Shown here: positions 44,540-54,045 of the stretch, piece by piece
Layout: each line of letters starts with the position of its first letter
Position numbering within the stretch: position 1 is the first letter of the stretch
From: Vibrio sp. 14G-20
GTDB taxonomy: Bacteria > Pseudomonadota > Gammaproteobacteria > Enterobacterales > Vibrionaceae
Length of the DNA stretch: 64,000 nucleotides
Assembly: GCF_026241515.1 (NCBI RefSeq)
Contig: NZ_JAPHPW010000013.1
Span: 86,896 to 150,895 of the forward strand
Direction: 5' to 3'
Program-made: the position numbers and the translations under genes
Notes under the pieces: generated by a model
Seen by the model: the letters and a program-made list of their open reading frames with translations, nothing else
Told to the model about the DNA's origin: nothing
Database searches by the model: none

Positions 44540-45799
44540 TTAAAGTTGTGGGTAAAGCAGCTCTACGTCTCGTTGAGCCCAAACTTCCGCTAGGTTCTTC
44601 TTAACCGTGAACTCGCTGAAATCAGTCTCTGTTGCCAGTTTCACCCACTCAGGGTTTTCCATAGCAACACCGGCTTTCAGGTAAAGCGGAGTCATTCGTT
44701 CAACGCGACGACGTTCATCTTTTTGTGTGTATGGCCACTCTTTAGATAGGTCGTTGTAGTCAGCCATTAGCTGAATGCCTGTGTCTAAAGAGCCCCCTTT
44801 TTTGTTTGTGTAGTTCCAAAGGTCGATACCGACTTTGTCACCGATCTGAGCCATACCGACCAATGGATCTAGGCTGAAGTAGTGGTAGTGATAAGCACGT
44901 GTACGTTCGATTTCGTGAGGCTGAGAGCCGTCTTTCTCGAATTGTGTGTCGATACGCATTTTGCCTTTCTGAACCATCTGCTTAGCCAGTGCGTCGTTAC
45001 CAATAAAGTAAGAAACACCTGCTACTTGATAGTCGTACCAAGTGCCGTGGTTGTTTTCTGCGTAAGCTTCGCCTTTAGGGCCACCAGATAAATCATCGAT
45101 GATCAACCAATCTAGGTATTCGCTGTACCACTGAGTGATTTGCGTTTCATCAGACTCAGTCCACGTTGGTGATTGAGACAGAATGGCGATTGAATCCAGC
45201 ATACGATCAGTCAGTGTTCTGGTATCGATGATTCCACCGCGGCGACCTTCAGCAACGCCAGGTACACCTTGTCCGTAGTTCACGTTCGGGTTCATCTTCG
45301 TATCTTCATTGAAGAACCAAGTTCTTACATATTCGATACCTTGCTGAGCGTATTTTTCGTCTTGGCTAAAGTAGTAGGCGATCGCTAATGCGCGAACAGA
45401 ACGGGTGAAGTGGCCAATACGTTTTGAGTCAGTTTCGTCAGTTTTTGATGCTGGGTTGGTTTTTCCGTCATGGCGTACCCACGGAAGCCCGTCTTCTTTT
45501 GATTCATCAGGCCACCAGTAAGGGCTGATGCTCATGTAATCGTTTTTGCTGCCGCTTGGTGGAACCATGCCTTTATCAGCAACGCTGAAAGGACCATCGT
45601 TCATTGCTAGTTCTGCTTCTTCAATCAGCTTGGTGTAAGCATCTTTCATTGAATCAGAAGCTTTATCTGACTGAAGAAGAGTGCGGTTCGCTTCTAATGT
45701 TGCTTCATCGAGGAAAACGAATTCAGCGGCTATAGCTTGAGAACCGAAGGTGATAGCACCAATACAAGCAGCAAGATGTAGGAGTCGAGGGGCTTTCAT
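44540..45799 (-). CDS. PL38-like alginate/glucuronan lyase, exported
   Basis: The 419 residues begin with a signal peptide ending GSQAIAAEFVF. The fold is the alginate_lyase alpha/alpha barrel. Typical features are YMSISPYWWPDESKEDGLPW near residue 90, an Asn-His pair in AENNHGTWYDYQ near 230, and QPHEIERTRAYHYHYFSL near 280 with candidate catalytic Tyr and His. The YWWPD-DGLPW pattern is what I recall for PL38 (alginate and glucuronan lyases); PL5 shares the fold but is less similar. AAGGCG precedes the ATG. It likely forms an operon with the KdgM-type porin that follows. Family call from memory of motifs, so moderate. Confidence 0.8.
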   Translation of the reverse strand: MKAPRLLHLAACIGAITFGSQAIAAEFVFLDEATLEANRTLLQSDKASDSMKDAYTKLIEEAELAMNDGPFSVADKGMVPPSGSKNDYMSISPYWWPDESKEDGLPWVRHDGKTNPASKTDETDSKRIGHFTRSVRALAIAYYFSQDEKYAQQGIEYVRTWFFNEDTKMNPNVNYGQGVPGVAEGRRGGIIDTRTLTDRMLDSIAILSQSPTWTESDETQITQWYSEYLDWLIIDDLSGGPKGEAYAENNHGTWYDYQVAGVSYFIGNDALAKQMVQKGKMRIDTQFEKDGSQPHEIERTRAYHYHYFSLDPLVGMAQIGDKVGIDLWNYTNKKGGSLDTGIQLMADYNDLSKEWPYTQKDERRRVERMTPLYLKAGVAMENPEWVKLATETDFSEFTVKKNLAEVWAQRDVELLYPQL

Positions 45800-45823
45800 A
45801 TTTACGCCTTTTGTTTTGAATTA

Positions 45824-45834
45824 AAATAATACAA
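45824..45834. promoter_or_regulatory. Half-palindrome operator-like site upstream of the PL38-like lyase
   Basis: AAATAATACAA, 24 bases before the ATG, resembles the AAATAATACA element of the gntR promoters. Confidence 0.35.
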
Positions 45835-46046
45835 ATATGCTAACGATTCGAGGAGTGATGATCTGTGAATTGGATCGTGTTGTAGGGATAAAACCACTAT
45901 TTACAAAGGGTTACAAAGTTAGTTAAACCTGATAAGTTGATGATTTTAGGTGATTTATTTGTTTGCCAATAACGATTTTTAAGGGTTTTGTTCGTCAATA
46001 AATGTGCGCTACAGCAAAAAAATTAATCTTTATATGTCATTTTTAT

Positions 46047-46057
46047 TTGTAATACAT
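46047..46057. promoter_or_regulatory. Operator-like palindrome TTGTAATACAT without a nearby gene
   Basis: One mismatch from the consensus. No coding start lies within 240 bases on the left, and there is none on the right before the plus-strand orphan terminator. Confidence 0.45.
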
Positions 46058-46488
46058 TATTATTTACTAACTTTCTGTAGCAACACATAACTTTGCTGTG
46101 TTGATTACACGAACTGACGGTGTGAAGCCGAATAAGTAAGAATGGTCTTGAAGCTAAATAGATTAAAACCAACTTTTTTAAGAGCATGAGGCATTTGCTT
46201 GAGGTGATTTGAAGCTCAAGCAGAGAAGGTTTGAAATGTAGTAGGTAAGGCAGTTACATAGCCTGCTATATAAATATGAGCCGATAGGAATGAACAGGGT
46301 TCGAATAGTTACCCCTTGTTTTAATCGGCGACAAAGAAGAAATTGTTGAAGTGCTTGCGAAAGCATTTTGATTATTGCTCCCAACTATTCTAATTATAAC
46401 TTCTGCTTTCCTTTAGAAAGGTAGGAGATGGTAGTCGAAGATCTGCCCTTGCGCTCATGTTGATACAGGCAACATGAGCGTTTTTTTT
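46058..46488 (+). ncRNA. Candidate non-coding RNA: orphan plus-strand terminator behind an operator-like site
   Basis: The stem CGCTCATGTTG (46452-46462) with CAACATGAGCG (46470-46480) has 11 perfect pairs, a seven-base loop and eight T, a very strong plus-strand terminator. No plus-strand gene precedes it; the flanking genes (PL38-like and chemoreceptor) are on the minus strand and the T run is on the wrong strand for them. An operator-like palindrome sits at 46047-46057. The interval has internal inverted repeats (GCTTGAG...CTCAAGC). The 5' end is not defined, so the start given is only an outer limit. Short frames inside lack ribosome sites. Confidence 0.4.
46451..46488 (+). terminator. 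Strong orphan intrinsic terminator
   Basis: Eleven-base perfect stem, seven-base loop and eight T, on the plus strand, with no gene on that strand for 2.8 kb upstream. Confidence 0.9.
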
Positions 46489-46550
46489 ATCTTAAATTTG
46501 AGTAGAGAGTAGTTTGAGGCTCAATAAGCGTTTAAGTCTCGGCCTGAGAG

Positions 46551-48104
46551 CTAGGCTTTTAGGTTGATGACAGCACGTTCAAGTGAGTCTGTTTGTTCCA
46601 CTACTGAAGTTGCAGAAGCTGCGTTTTTTGAAGCACTTTTCACATTCGTCATTGTCAGTTGCTTGATGGCATCTACGTTTTCGATGATCTCTGATGTGAC
46701 CTCACTTTGCTCCTTCATGGCATTGGATACCTCTAAACTGTTATTTAGTATGGTTTCCATATCTGCGATAACCGATGTGATTCTTGAATGTGCCTTCTCA
46801 CAAGAGTCGACACTGGTATTCCCTTTCTCACAACAATTTTGAATCGTGTTAACCACCATTTGGGTTTGGTCTTGAACCCCTTGAATAATGGTTGATATCT
46901 CTTCGGTTGAAAGCTGTGTTCTGCCTGCCAGAGTTCTCACCTCATCCGCGACGACCGCAAAACCACGACCTTGTTCTCCAGCGCGCGCTGCTTCAATGGC
47001 GGCATTCAAAGCGAGTAGGTTGGTTTGTTCAGCAATGTCTTTAATCACCTCTAGCACGGTATTGATCTTCTCGGAATGAACAGAAAGACGATTCACTTCT
47101 TCACTCGCGCTCACGAGATCGGTTGAAAGGGTATTGATTGTGTCTCTGGTGAAGGCTACATCGTTCAGGCCATCATTCGCGGTGGCGAAGCTGGTTTGTG
47201 CATTTGATGACGCGTTTTCACTATTGGTAGCCATATTTTGGATATTGCTGCCCATCTGGTTTATCGCGGTCGCAATATTCTCTGTTTGTTGTTGCTGCTT
47301 ATTCAACGCGCCTTCCACTTCGATACCGTCGTGTTGCAACTGGTTAGAAATGTTGCCCAGCTCCTGAATCGACCCCTGCACTTGACCAACAAGTTGGCGA
47401 ATGTCTTCTAGTACGGTGTTAAACGACTTGGCAATCTCAGCAATTTCATCTGAGCCGCTGTCTTCCGCTGTGACGGTAAAGTCACGTTGTTGGGAGACGA
47501 GCAACATAGTTGCGTTTAATGAGGCTATCTTCTTTGCGGCACGAGATGAGATCCCAAAAGATAAGGCCATCAGTAATACCGTGACGGCAATTACTGAGCT
47601 CACAATAAACGTGGTAATGGTTTGTTGAATCGATTCGACCTGTTGTTCTAAACGGACTTCAACGCCGGTGAATATAGAGATGATATCTTCAAATAGCATT
47701 TTCATTTCTGATTTCAGTTCACTGACCTTTTCTGGGTTGCGGTCTATCGCGTCTACCATCAAGGAAAAGTCTTTGTTGTATTGCTTCACTTCTCGATTGA
47801 GCTTTTCTAACTCAGGCACCGCTATGTCTGACTCTTCAAGTAAAACAGAGAAGTTATTCATCAACTGTTGGAAGTGTGAATACTCTTTGGAGAATTCAGG
47901 TTTGAGGCTTTTGTCATGAGTGATTAGAAACTCTAGTTCTGTTCGATTCAGTTGAAGCATCGAAACTTCGAGTGACTTTACTTTGATCAGCGTTTTCTCA
48001 AGTTTGATTAACTTTAGATTGGCCAGTTCTGTGAATGACACAACAATCAATAAAGAAACAATCGACAAGCAAGCGAGGCTAAAAAGGGAGGTTTTAATTT
48101 TCAT
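46551..48104 (-). CDS. Methyl-accepting chemotaxis protein with short helical sensor
   Basis: The 517-residue chemoreceptor has a first membrane helix at about 5-30 and a helical periplasmic region about 30-160, likely a four-helix-bundle sensor ([24 protein letters not shown] residues). A second helix lies near 165-190, a HAMP region near 195-245 and the signalling hairpin around [20 protein letters not shown] near residue 350. ATG 48104 is chosen; a TTG four codons earlier is possible, and neither has a strong ribosome site. Ligand unknown. It is oriented like the lyase and porin genes to its left. Confidence 0.87.
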   Translation of the reverse strand: MKIKTSLFSLACLSIVSLLIVVSFTELANLKLIKLEKTLIKVKSLEVSMLQLNRTELEFLITHDKSLKPEFSKEYSHFQQLMNNFSVLLEESDIAVPELEKLNREVKQYNKDFSLMVDAIDRNPEKVSELKSEMKMLFEDIISIFTGVEVRLEQQVESIQQTITTFIVSSVIAVTVLLMALSFGISSRAAKKIASLNATMLLVSQQRDFTVTAEDSGSDEIAEIAKSFNTVLEDIRQLVGQVQGSIQELGNISNQLQHDGIEVEGALNKQQQQTENIATAINQMGSNIQNMATNSENASSNAQTSFATANDGLNDVAFTRDTINTLSTDLVSASEEVNRLSVHSEKINTVLEVIKDIAEQTNLLALNAAIEAARAGEQGRGFAVVADEVRTLAGRTQLSTEEISTIIQGVQDQTQMVVNTIQNCCEKGNTSVDSCEKAHSRITSVIADMETILNNSLEVSNAMKEQSEVTSEIIENVDAIKQLTMTNVKSASKNAASATSVVEQTDSLERAVINLKA

Positions 48105-48400
48105 AGGTGGCACCAAAGCAAAACAATATGACTCAACAACGTATTTGGAATCGTGTTTCTCTTATTTGCGTGTAGATAGCTTACGAGGTCGGTAATTGAG
48201 ATCTGACTCGCAACGGAAACGTTTGCTTACAGTATTTTATGGAAAGGTTATGCGCAAGTTAAATATTTATTATTTTCAATGACTATTGATGATTGTTTTA
48301 TCACTAGATGGAGTGCCGTAAATAGCAGTGAAGGGGGAGAGGTAAAGTTGGAAGAAAGTGATGGGGGAAGGGATAGCGAAAAGAGCAAGTGAAAAAGCCA

Positions 48401-48432
48401 CGAACATTCACGCTTAATCACATGAATGTTCG
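48401..48432. other. Ten-base inverted repeat behind the YwqK-like gene
   Basis: CGAACATTCA and TGAATGTTCG pair around a twelve-base loop. The minus-strand copy is followed by GGCTTTTTC, so it may end the gene at 48533. The rest of 48117-48532 shows nothing. Confidence 0.5.
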
Positions 48433-48532
48433 TTTCTCTTCTCTTGTCGCTTAGTTGCAGGCGTGTAGCTGTAGACTTTAGCAACAGGCGTTTAGCTATA
48501 TCAAAGAGCTCTATGAGAGCAGTTCTTGATGC

Positions 48533-49144
48533 TTAGCTTTCTGTAGGCATCCACACCTGTTTAGAGGTGACTTTGTGGTCTTTAAAGGTCAGTTCTTCAA
48601 CCTTGTCACCGTTAGTATTCCAGCGAGTAAGTTTTCCGTTCGCAACTTCACCTTCATCAAACTTCGCTTGGCTGGCCTTGTTACCGTTCGGGTAGTAGTC
48701 CGTTACCAATCCATCTTTTTGTCCGTCGCTGTATTCAGCTGTCAGGCTTTGTTCCCCATTGGGATACCAGCGAGAGGCGGTGCCTGATAGTTCATTGTCT
48801 TTATAATTGAGTTCTGCTTTTTTCTGTCCGTTTGGATACCAGATTTCAGCTTTGCCTTGCAGTTCACCTTTTATGTAATTCACTTTAGAAGCGACTTGGC
48901 CATTCGGATACCAGTTAGTTTCTAGCCCAAGTTCTAAGCCATCGGCAAACTGAGCTTGGGTCGCGACTTGGCCGTTATCGAACTTCTCTTCAAATTGACC
49001 AGTGAAGGGTTTTGAATGGTTTACTTGGTAAGCCACGCCTTTACGCATCTGTAAGTAGTCAACAGCATCTTCACGTGGTGTTGCTGCATAGCTCATAGAA
49101 GATACCGTACTAAGAGCAATTAAGATTGGAACGTATTTCTTCAT
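48533..49144 (-). CDS. Exported MORN-variant repeat protein (YwqK-like)
   Basis: The 203-residue protein has a signal peptide (ALSTVSSMSYAATPRED) followed by about five repeats of a 23-24 residue unit with the core WYPNGQ (ETNWYPNGQVASKVNYIKG, AEIWYPNGQKKAELNYKDN, ASRWYPNGEQSLTAEYSDG). This is the MORN-variant repeat found in proteins annotated as YwqK-family antitoxins, although here no toxin is adjacent. The exported location argues against a classic antitoxin. AAGGTG precedes the ATG. It is divergent from the symporter operon at 49654, and one operator-like site lies between them. Confidence 0.8.
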   Translation of the reverse strand: MKKYVPILIALSTVSSMSYAATPREDAVDYLQMRKGVAYQVNHSKPFTGQFEEKFDNGQVATQAQFADGLELGLETNWYPNGQVASKVNYIKGELQGKAEIWYPNGQKKAELNYKDNELSGTASRWYPNGEQSLTAEYSDGQKDGLVTDYYPNGNKASQAKFDEGEVANGKLTRWNTNGDKVEELTFKDHKVTSKQVWMPTES

Positions 49145-49298
49145 AATGACACCTTTTTATTGGACGGGGAAAGTGTAACGGGTGTGTTAAAAGCATTTCA
49201 CTTCCGTGTATCCCTGTCAGTATCTAATAGTGGTTTTCAAGTTTTCATTATTGGCTGCCTAGTATAGGGAACTTTTAAAAGCAAATTCTCAATCTTAT

Positions 49299-49309
49299 TT
49301 GTACTACAA
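49299..49309. promoter_or_regulatory. Perfect TTGTANTACAA palindrome in the divergent region before the second symporter
   Basis: TTGTACTACAA is 154 bases from the YwqK-like start and 344 from the symporter. It could control the YwqK-like gene, or act as a distal site with 49583. Confidence 0.55.
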
Positions 49310-49582
49310 ATGTGTTGGTTTCATTCATTTTTATAAATTATATCTAACGATACTTTTGCTGTTCATCTTTGAGCTTTGATCGTGACGAATAATAGTTTTT
49401 AACGATTATTCTTCGATTTTTAGAGACTTTGTTCATGTTTTTCGGGATTTTGGTCGAGATTTAGTGCGGATAACTGCACTGACTTGAGGAATTACGCTCC
49501 TAGGTGGTGCAACTTTGAACTCGATCACTTGTATGATTAATTGAGTGTCAGACTGTAAGATCAATGTCACGCATTTGGATTA

Positions 49583-49593
49583 TTGTAGTACAA
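49583..49593. promoter_or_regulatory. Perfect TTGTANTACAA palindrome upstream of the second symporter
   Basis: TTGTAGTACAA, 60 bases before the ATG. The preceding ATTTGGATTA is identical to the sequence before the palindrome at 18358. Confidence 0.68.
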
Positions 49594-49653
49594 ATATGAC
49601 TGCCATCTATCTATAGTGACCTCAACAAAAAAACATAAATAAAAGGTCTAACG

Positions 49654-51426
49654 ATGGAACTCAATACCCTGATAGTTGGCATCTACTTCCTATTCTTAAT
49701 TGCGATAGGCTGGATGTTCCGAACGTTTACAAGTACGACAAGTGATTACTTCCGTGGGGGAGGTAATATGCTGTGGTGGATGGTAGGTGCAACCGCATTT
49801 ATGACCCAGTTCAGTGCTTGGACATTTACTGGTGCAGCAGGTAAAGCCTTTACCGATGGCTTTGCCGTAGCGATTATCTTCATCGCGAACGCATTCGGTT
49901 ACCTAATGAACTACCTTTACTTCGCTCCGAAGTTCCGCCAACTGCGCGTTGTGACGGTAATTGAAGCGATTCGTATGCGTTTTGGTAAGGTGAATGAGCA
50001 AGTATTTACTTGGTCTGGCATGCCAAACAGCGTTATCTCTGCAGGTATCTGGTTGAACGGCCTTGCGATCATCGCATCAGGTATCTTCGGCTTTGATATG
50101 ACAACGACGATTGTCCTAACGGGTCTGGTTGTATTGGTGATGTCAGTAACGGGCGGCTCTTGGGCGGTAATCGCATCTGACTTTATGCAGATGGTTATCA
50201 TCATGGCGGTAACGGTGACGTGTGCTGTGGTTGCTATTTACCACGGTGGCGGCGTTACGCAGATCGTTAACGACTTCCCAACAGATTCATTCATTACGGG
50301 TGATAACCTGAACTACATGAGCATCTTCAGCATCTGGGCTGTGTTCATCTTCTTAAAGCAGTTCAGCATTACCAACAACATGCTTAACTCTTACCGTTAC
50401 CTTGCTGCGAAAGATTCAAACAACGCACGTAAAGCAGCACTGCTTGCTTGTGTACTGATGACGCTTGGTCCAATCATCTGGTTCATGCCTTCTTGGTTCA
50501 TGGCTGGTCAAGGTGTTGATTTAGCCGCTGCTTACCCAGAAGCTGGCAGCAAAGCCGCTGACTTCGCTTACCTTTACTTTGTTCAAGAATACATGCCTGC
50601 AGGTATGGTTGGCCTTCTGATTGCCGCTATGTTTGCTGCGACTATGTCTTCAATGGACTCTGGTCTAAACCGTAACTCAGGTATTTTTGTTAAGAACTTC
50701 TACGAGCCAATTCTTCGCCCTAAAGCGACAGAGAAAGAGCTAATGGTTGTTTCTAAGCTAACGTCTACCTTCTTCGGTATTGCAATCATCTTGGTTGCTC
50801 TGTTCATCAACTCTCTTAAAGGTTTGAGCCTTTTCGACACCATGATGTACGTGGGCGCATTGATCGGCTTCCCAATGACGATTCCAGCATTCTGTGGCTT
50901 CTTCATCCGTAAAACACCGGATTGGGCAGGTTGGGGCACGCTAGTTGTAGGTGGTGTGGTTTCTTACTTCGTTGGTTTCGTTATCACAGCGGACATGATC
51001 CAAAACTGGTTCGGTTTGAATGAACTGACAGGCCGTGAATGGTCTGACCTGAAAGTGGCTATCGGTCTTATCGGTCACATCATATTTACTGCTGGCTTCT
51101 TTGTTCTTTCAACGCTGTTCTACAAGCCATTACCGGCGCACCGTGAGAAAGACGTAGACAAGTTCTTCAACAACCTAGCGACACCATTAGTTGCTGAAAG
51201 TAATGAACAGAAGAAACTGGATAACAAGCAACGTCGTATGTTGGGTTCACTTATCGCGGTAGCGGGTGTGGGCGTAATGACTATGTTTGTACTGCCAAAC
51301 CCAATGTGGGGACGCATGGTATTCGTTCTGTGTGGCTTGATTGTGTTCTCTGTTGGTCTGTTACTTGTTAAAGCAGTCGATGACAAAGTCGAGCAACAAG
51401 ACGAAGTGACTCCAGCCGAAGGCTAA
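49654..51426 (+). CDS. Sodium/solute symporter (SSS family), probable oligouronate uptake (second complete copy)
   Basis: The 590 residues are a close paralogue of the symporter at 18428 with the same helices and motifs (GWMFRTFTSTTSDYFRGGGN, AATMSSMDSGLNRNSGIF). Differences cluster in loops and in the C-terminal third. AAAAGG precedes the ATG. It is the first gene of an apparent operon with the PL6 lyase, 85 bases apart with no terminator between. The paralogues would be expected to differ in substrate size or affinity; this is inference. Confidence 0.9.
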   Translation: MELNTLIVGIYFLFLIAIGWMFRTFTSTTSDYFRGGGNMLWWMVGATAFMTQFSAWTFTGAAGKAFTDGFAVAIIFIANAFGYLMNYLYFAPKFRQLRVVTVIEAIRMRFGKVNEQVFTWSGMPNSVISAGIWLNGLAIIASGIFGFDMTTTIVLTGLVVLVMSVTGGSWAVIASDFMQMVIIMAVTVTCAVVAIYHGGGVTQIVNDFPTDSFITGDNLNYMSIFSIWAVFIFLKQFSITNNMLNSYRYLAAKDSNNARKAALLACVLMTLGPIIWFMPSWFMAGQGVDLAAAYPEAGSKAADFAYLYFVQEYMPAGMVGLLIAAMFAATMSSMDSGLNRNSGIFVKNFYEPILRPKATEKELMVVSKLTSTFFGIAIILVALFINSLKGLSLFDTMMYVGALIGFPMTIPAFCGFFIRKTPDWAGWGTLVVGGVVSYFVGFVITADMIQNWFGLNELTGREWSDLKVAIGLIGHIIFTAGFFVLSTLFYKPLPAHREKDVDKFFNNLATPLVAESNEQKKLDNKQRRMLGSLIAVAGVGVMTMFVLPNPMWGRMVFVLCGLIVFSVGLLLVKAVDDKVEQQDEVTPAEG

Positions 51427-51511
51427 TTTAATACGCATCCTAAATAACATCACGGCCACCTAAATGGGTGGTCGTCATTTTTATAATCCAAACTTTAACG
51501 TGAGATGTACG

Positions 51512-53128
51512 ATGAACAAAAAACTATTATCGGTAAGCATTATTAGCGCGTTCACGCTCGCTTTTGCAACAGGCTGTACAACACAAGAAAAAACAGCACC
51601 GGTAGTCAGTGTCGCTGAACAAGCTACGCCTGCTATTGGCGAAATCGACCGTAGTTACTTATTGAGTAGTGACCGCTTAACTGAGGTGGATGGCAATACA
51701 ATAAACGTTGCATCAGAAGAGCAAGTAGCCGCGCTTAAAGCACAATTTGAAAACCTAAAAGATGGCGACGAAGTGGTGATCCCTGCCGGTAAATACGCGA
51801 ACTTAGGTCAAGTGACGATTACGGCGAATGACATCACTATCAAGGCTGAGCAAGCAGGTTCTGCTTGGATCACTGGTTTGATTCAGTTTGAACTGAAAGG
51901 CGATGACATCACACTTGATGGCTTGGTATTTACTGAAGGTGGTCCTAACGAACGCTTTGGTGCAGTTCGTATGATGGGTAATGGCAATACGCTTCAAAAC
52001 TCAACATTCTACTACTTCAACCACGATTACACGTACGAGCCAGACGAGCGTCGTTCTGAGTATCCAAAGTACCTTTGGGTTTCTCTATGGGGTAAAGACG
52101 GCAAAGTCATCAACAACCGTTTCGAAGGTAAGCAAAAACGCGGCACTTTGATTGGTGTACAAAAAGATGACACAGCTGACAACCACCTGATCGCAAATAA
52201 CATCTTCATGGACCAAAAGCCTAACCAGTTCAACGAATTCGACATCAAAGAAGCGATTCGTTACAACGGCAACAGCTGGGAAGCGATCCGTATTGGTGAT
52301 TCTAAAGCTTCACAGTGGGATTCAAGTTCTAAGTTCGTGAACAACCTAATGATCGATATGGATGGTGAGCGTGAGCTTATCTCGATTAAGTCGGGCGACA
52401 ACACGATCTCAGGTAATACTATTTTCCAAAGCACAGCGCTTATTTCACTGCGTCACGGAAAAGGCAACACGGTTGAGAACAACATGATTCTTGGTAATGG
52501 AAAGCGCCTAACGGGCGGCGTCCGTATCTACGATGAAGACCATGTGATTCGTAACAACTACATTGCAAACACTCGAGGCCGCGATGGCTTGATTGAAGGC
52601 AACGCTGACCTACGTGGCGGCATTGTTATTAACACGGGCATCATCGACGTAGCGAATGGTGAGCAGCTAGATCAATCGGTGAAAGGCAAAGAGCTTAACA
52701 AGCAGTGGACACCGAAAAACATCACGATCGAGAATAACTCTTTAGTCGATACTGAGTGGGGCATTGTTTACGGCAACCAAAGCCACCGTGTAAGTTTGTT
52801 TGATAACGCAGAAGTGGAAGGCATTTATGCTGGTGTTGATGTGGCGTTCAAACACAACGTGGTTGATAACTCGCAATCACCTGAGTTTGTAAGTGTGCGT
52901 GCAACTCACGACTTCCCATTAGTGGGTGCGACTTACACAGACGAAACTTACGTGGGTCAAGTGACGGATTCTGAGCTGATTGAAAGCTATTCGGTAGAAC
53001 TACCAAAAGTAGCGGTAGAAAACGGCATGAATGCTTACCAAGGTGAAGGTGCAGATGTGTCTAAACTGGCAGTGGTAACGGCTGAAACAGCAGGTCCAGA
53101 TTACGTGCTTGAAAACACAAAGAAGTAA
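51512..53128 (+). CDS. PL6 alginate lyase lipoprotein
   Basis: The lyase has 538 residues from ATG 51512 (a longer frame from 51464 has no ribosome site). The lipobox LAFATGC predicts a lipid anchor. The right-handed beta-helix of the chondroitinase B family shows as repeated NNxF/NNxI turns (NNRFEGK, NNIFMDQ, GNTIFQS). Lys293 in ISIKSGDN and Arg314 in SLRHGKGN are 21 residues apart, the spacing of the catalytic Lys250 and Arg271 of chondroitinase B. PL6 enzymes act on alginate, often poly-MG or poly-G. It follows the symporter in one operon and ends at a terminator. Confidence 0.9.
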   Translation: MNKKLLSVSIISAFTLAFATGCTTQEKTAPVVSVAEQATPAIGEIDRSYLLSSDRLTEVDGNTINVASEEQVAALKAQFENLKDGDEVVIPAGKYANLGQVTITANDITIKAEQAGSAWITGLIQFELKGDDITLDGLVFTEGGPNERFGAVRMMGNGNTLQNSTFYYFNHDYTYEPDERRSEYPKYLWVSLWGKDGKVINNRFEGKQKRGTLIGVQKDDTADNHLIANNIFMDQKPNQFNEFDIKEAIRYNGNSWEAIRIGDSKASQWDSSSKFVNNLMIDMDGERELISIKSGDNTISGNTIFQSTALISLRHGKGNTVENNMILGNGKRLTGGVRIYDEDHVIRNNYIANTRGRDGLIEGNADLRGGIVINTGIIDVANGEQLDQSVKGKELNKQWTPKNITIENNSLVDTEWGIVYGNQSHRVSLFDNAEVEGIYAGVDVAFKHNVVDNSQSPEFVSVRATHDFPLVGATYTDETYVGQVTDSELIESYSVELPKVAVENGMNAYQGEGADVSKLAVVTAETAGPDYVLENTKK

Positions 53129-53166
53129 CGCTGAATAAAGTCAGTTTTAACTGGCAACGATAAAAA

Positions 53167-53203
53167 CGAGCCCCAGAGCGTGTCAGCGTTCTGGGGCTTT
53201 TAG
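53167..53203 (+). terminator. Terminator after the PL6 gene
   Basis: AGCCCCAGAGCG and CGTTCTGGGGCT form a twelve-base stem with one G-T pair, followed by TTTT. This marks the right end of the alginate locus. Confidence 0.85.
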
Positions 53204-53252
53204 GTTCTAGATTCTAGGCTAAATATCTTAGAAGCTAGGTTGGAAGCTCAAA

Positions 53253-53762
53253 CTAAGATTTGTATTTATGCAGCAGATCCCAAGGGATATGACATAAGTG
53301 ATGATCTTCAGGAAAGTGGCTTAAGTGATGCTGATGGATATCGTCACTGGCGACGTATTTGGTTAATGGCAAAACCTCTAGAGCGATTCGGTCTGCGTCT
53401 TCACGTGATGCAATGTAGCGCACGGCTTCCGCTAAGTGTTGAGCGTCAGTGCTGTAAACACCGGTGCGATACTTTTCGCCCACATCGACACCTTGTTTAT
53501 TTACGCTGTATGGGTCGATGATTTCAAACATATGTTCCATCAGAACCGTGACCGATATGATGCTCGGGTCAAACTCAATCTGCACACACTCTGCGTAGCC
53601 ATCATAAGCGTTTTGGGTGTCATCGTTTTTTGATGCCTCGGCTTCTGTTGGCTGGGAGCTACCATTGGCGCGGCCTGCTTTTGTGCTGATCACACCGGGC
53701 ACATACTTGATGAACTCTTGCACACCCCACAAGCATCCGCCTGCTAAATAAATTTGTTCCAT
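53253..53762 (-). CDS. msrA: MsrA-like peptide methionine sulfoxide reductase, atypical
   Basis: The 169 residues match MsrA: the active-site region is GCLWGVQEF, with Leu instead of the usual Phe (GCFWG), followed by YDGYAECVQIEFDP and DPYSVNKQGVDVGEKYRTGVY. MsrA reduces methionine-S-sulfoxide in proteins. The resolving cysteines of the common type are not obvious: the C-terminus has ICHIPWD-like sequence only. It belongs to a divergent subgroup; activity is uncertain. It is alone on the minus strand, convergent with the PL6 gene. Confidence 0.85.
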   Translation of the reverse strand: MEQIYLAGGCLWGVQEFIKYVPGVISTKAGRANGSSQPTEAEASKNDDTQNAYDGYAECVQIEFDPSIISVTVLMEHMFEIIDPYSVNKQGVDVGEKYRTGVYSTDAQHLAEAVRYIASREDADRIALEVLPLTKYVASDDIHQHHLSHFPEDHHLCHIPWDLLHKYKS

Positions 53763-54045
53763 ACTTCTCTTTGAGCTCTCTGTATTTGTTGCTAGCTTCT
53801 AATTGATAAATGTAGATTACTTATAGGCAGCCTAAACTGTTGCGGCTTCAAGCATTCAATAGCTTGGAGCATGCTTAAATACGTGATAGAACCGTATATA
53901 AAACAGGCTCATAAAAACAAGCGCTTAAGCATTGTAAAACAGTGCCACTGAACAGACTTAAGTAAAATGCGATGATGTGATTATATAAGTCATCGCGCCT
54001 TGTCACCAACCCGAATCTCAACATCAAGTGAGAGTTAGTCTAACC

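Noticed and set aside
46178..46384. 68-codon minus frame
   Set aside because: No ribosome site or family. It lies within the candidate plus-strand transcript.
48533..49144. YwqK-like protein considered as the antitoxin of a toxin-antitoxin pair
   Set aside because: It has an export signal and no adjacent toxin-sized gene; only the repeat resembles the antitoxin-named family.
53240..53521. 93-codon plus frame over the MsrA gene
   Set aside because: Antisense to the conserved MsrA motifs; no start signal of its own.
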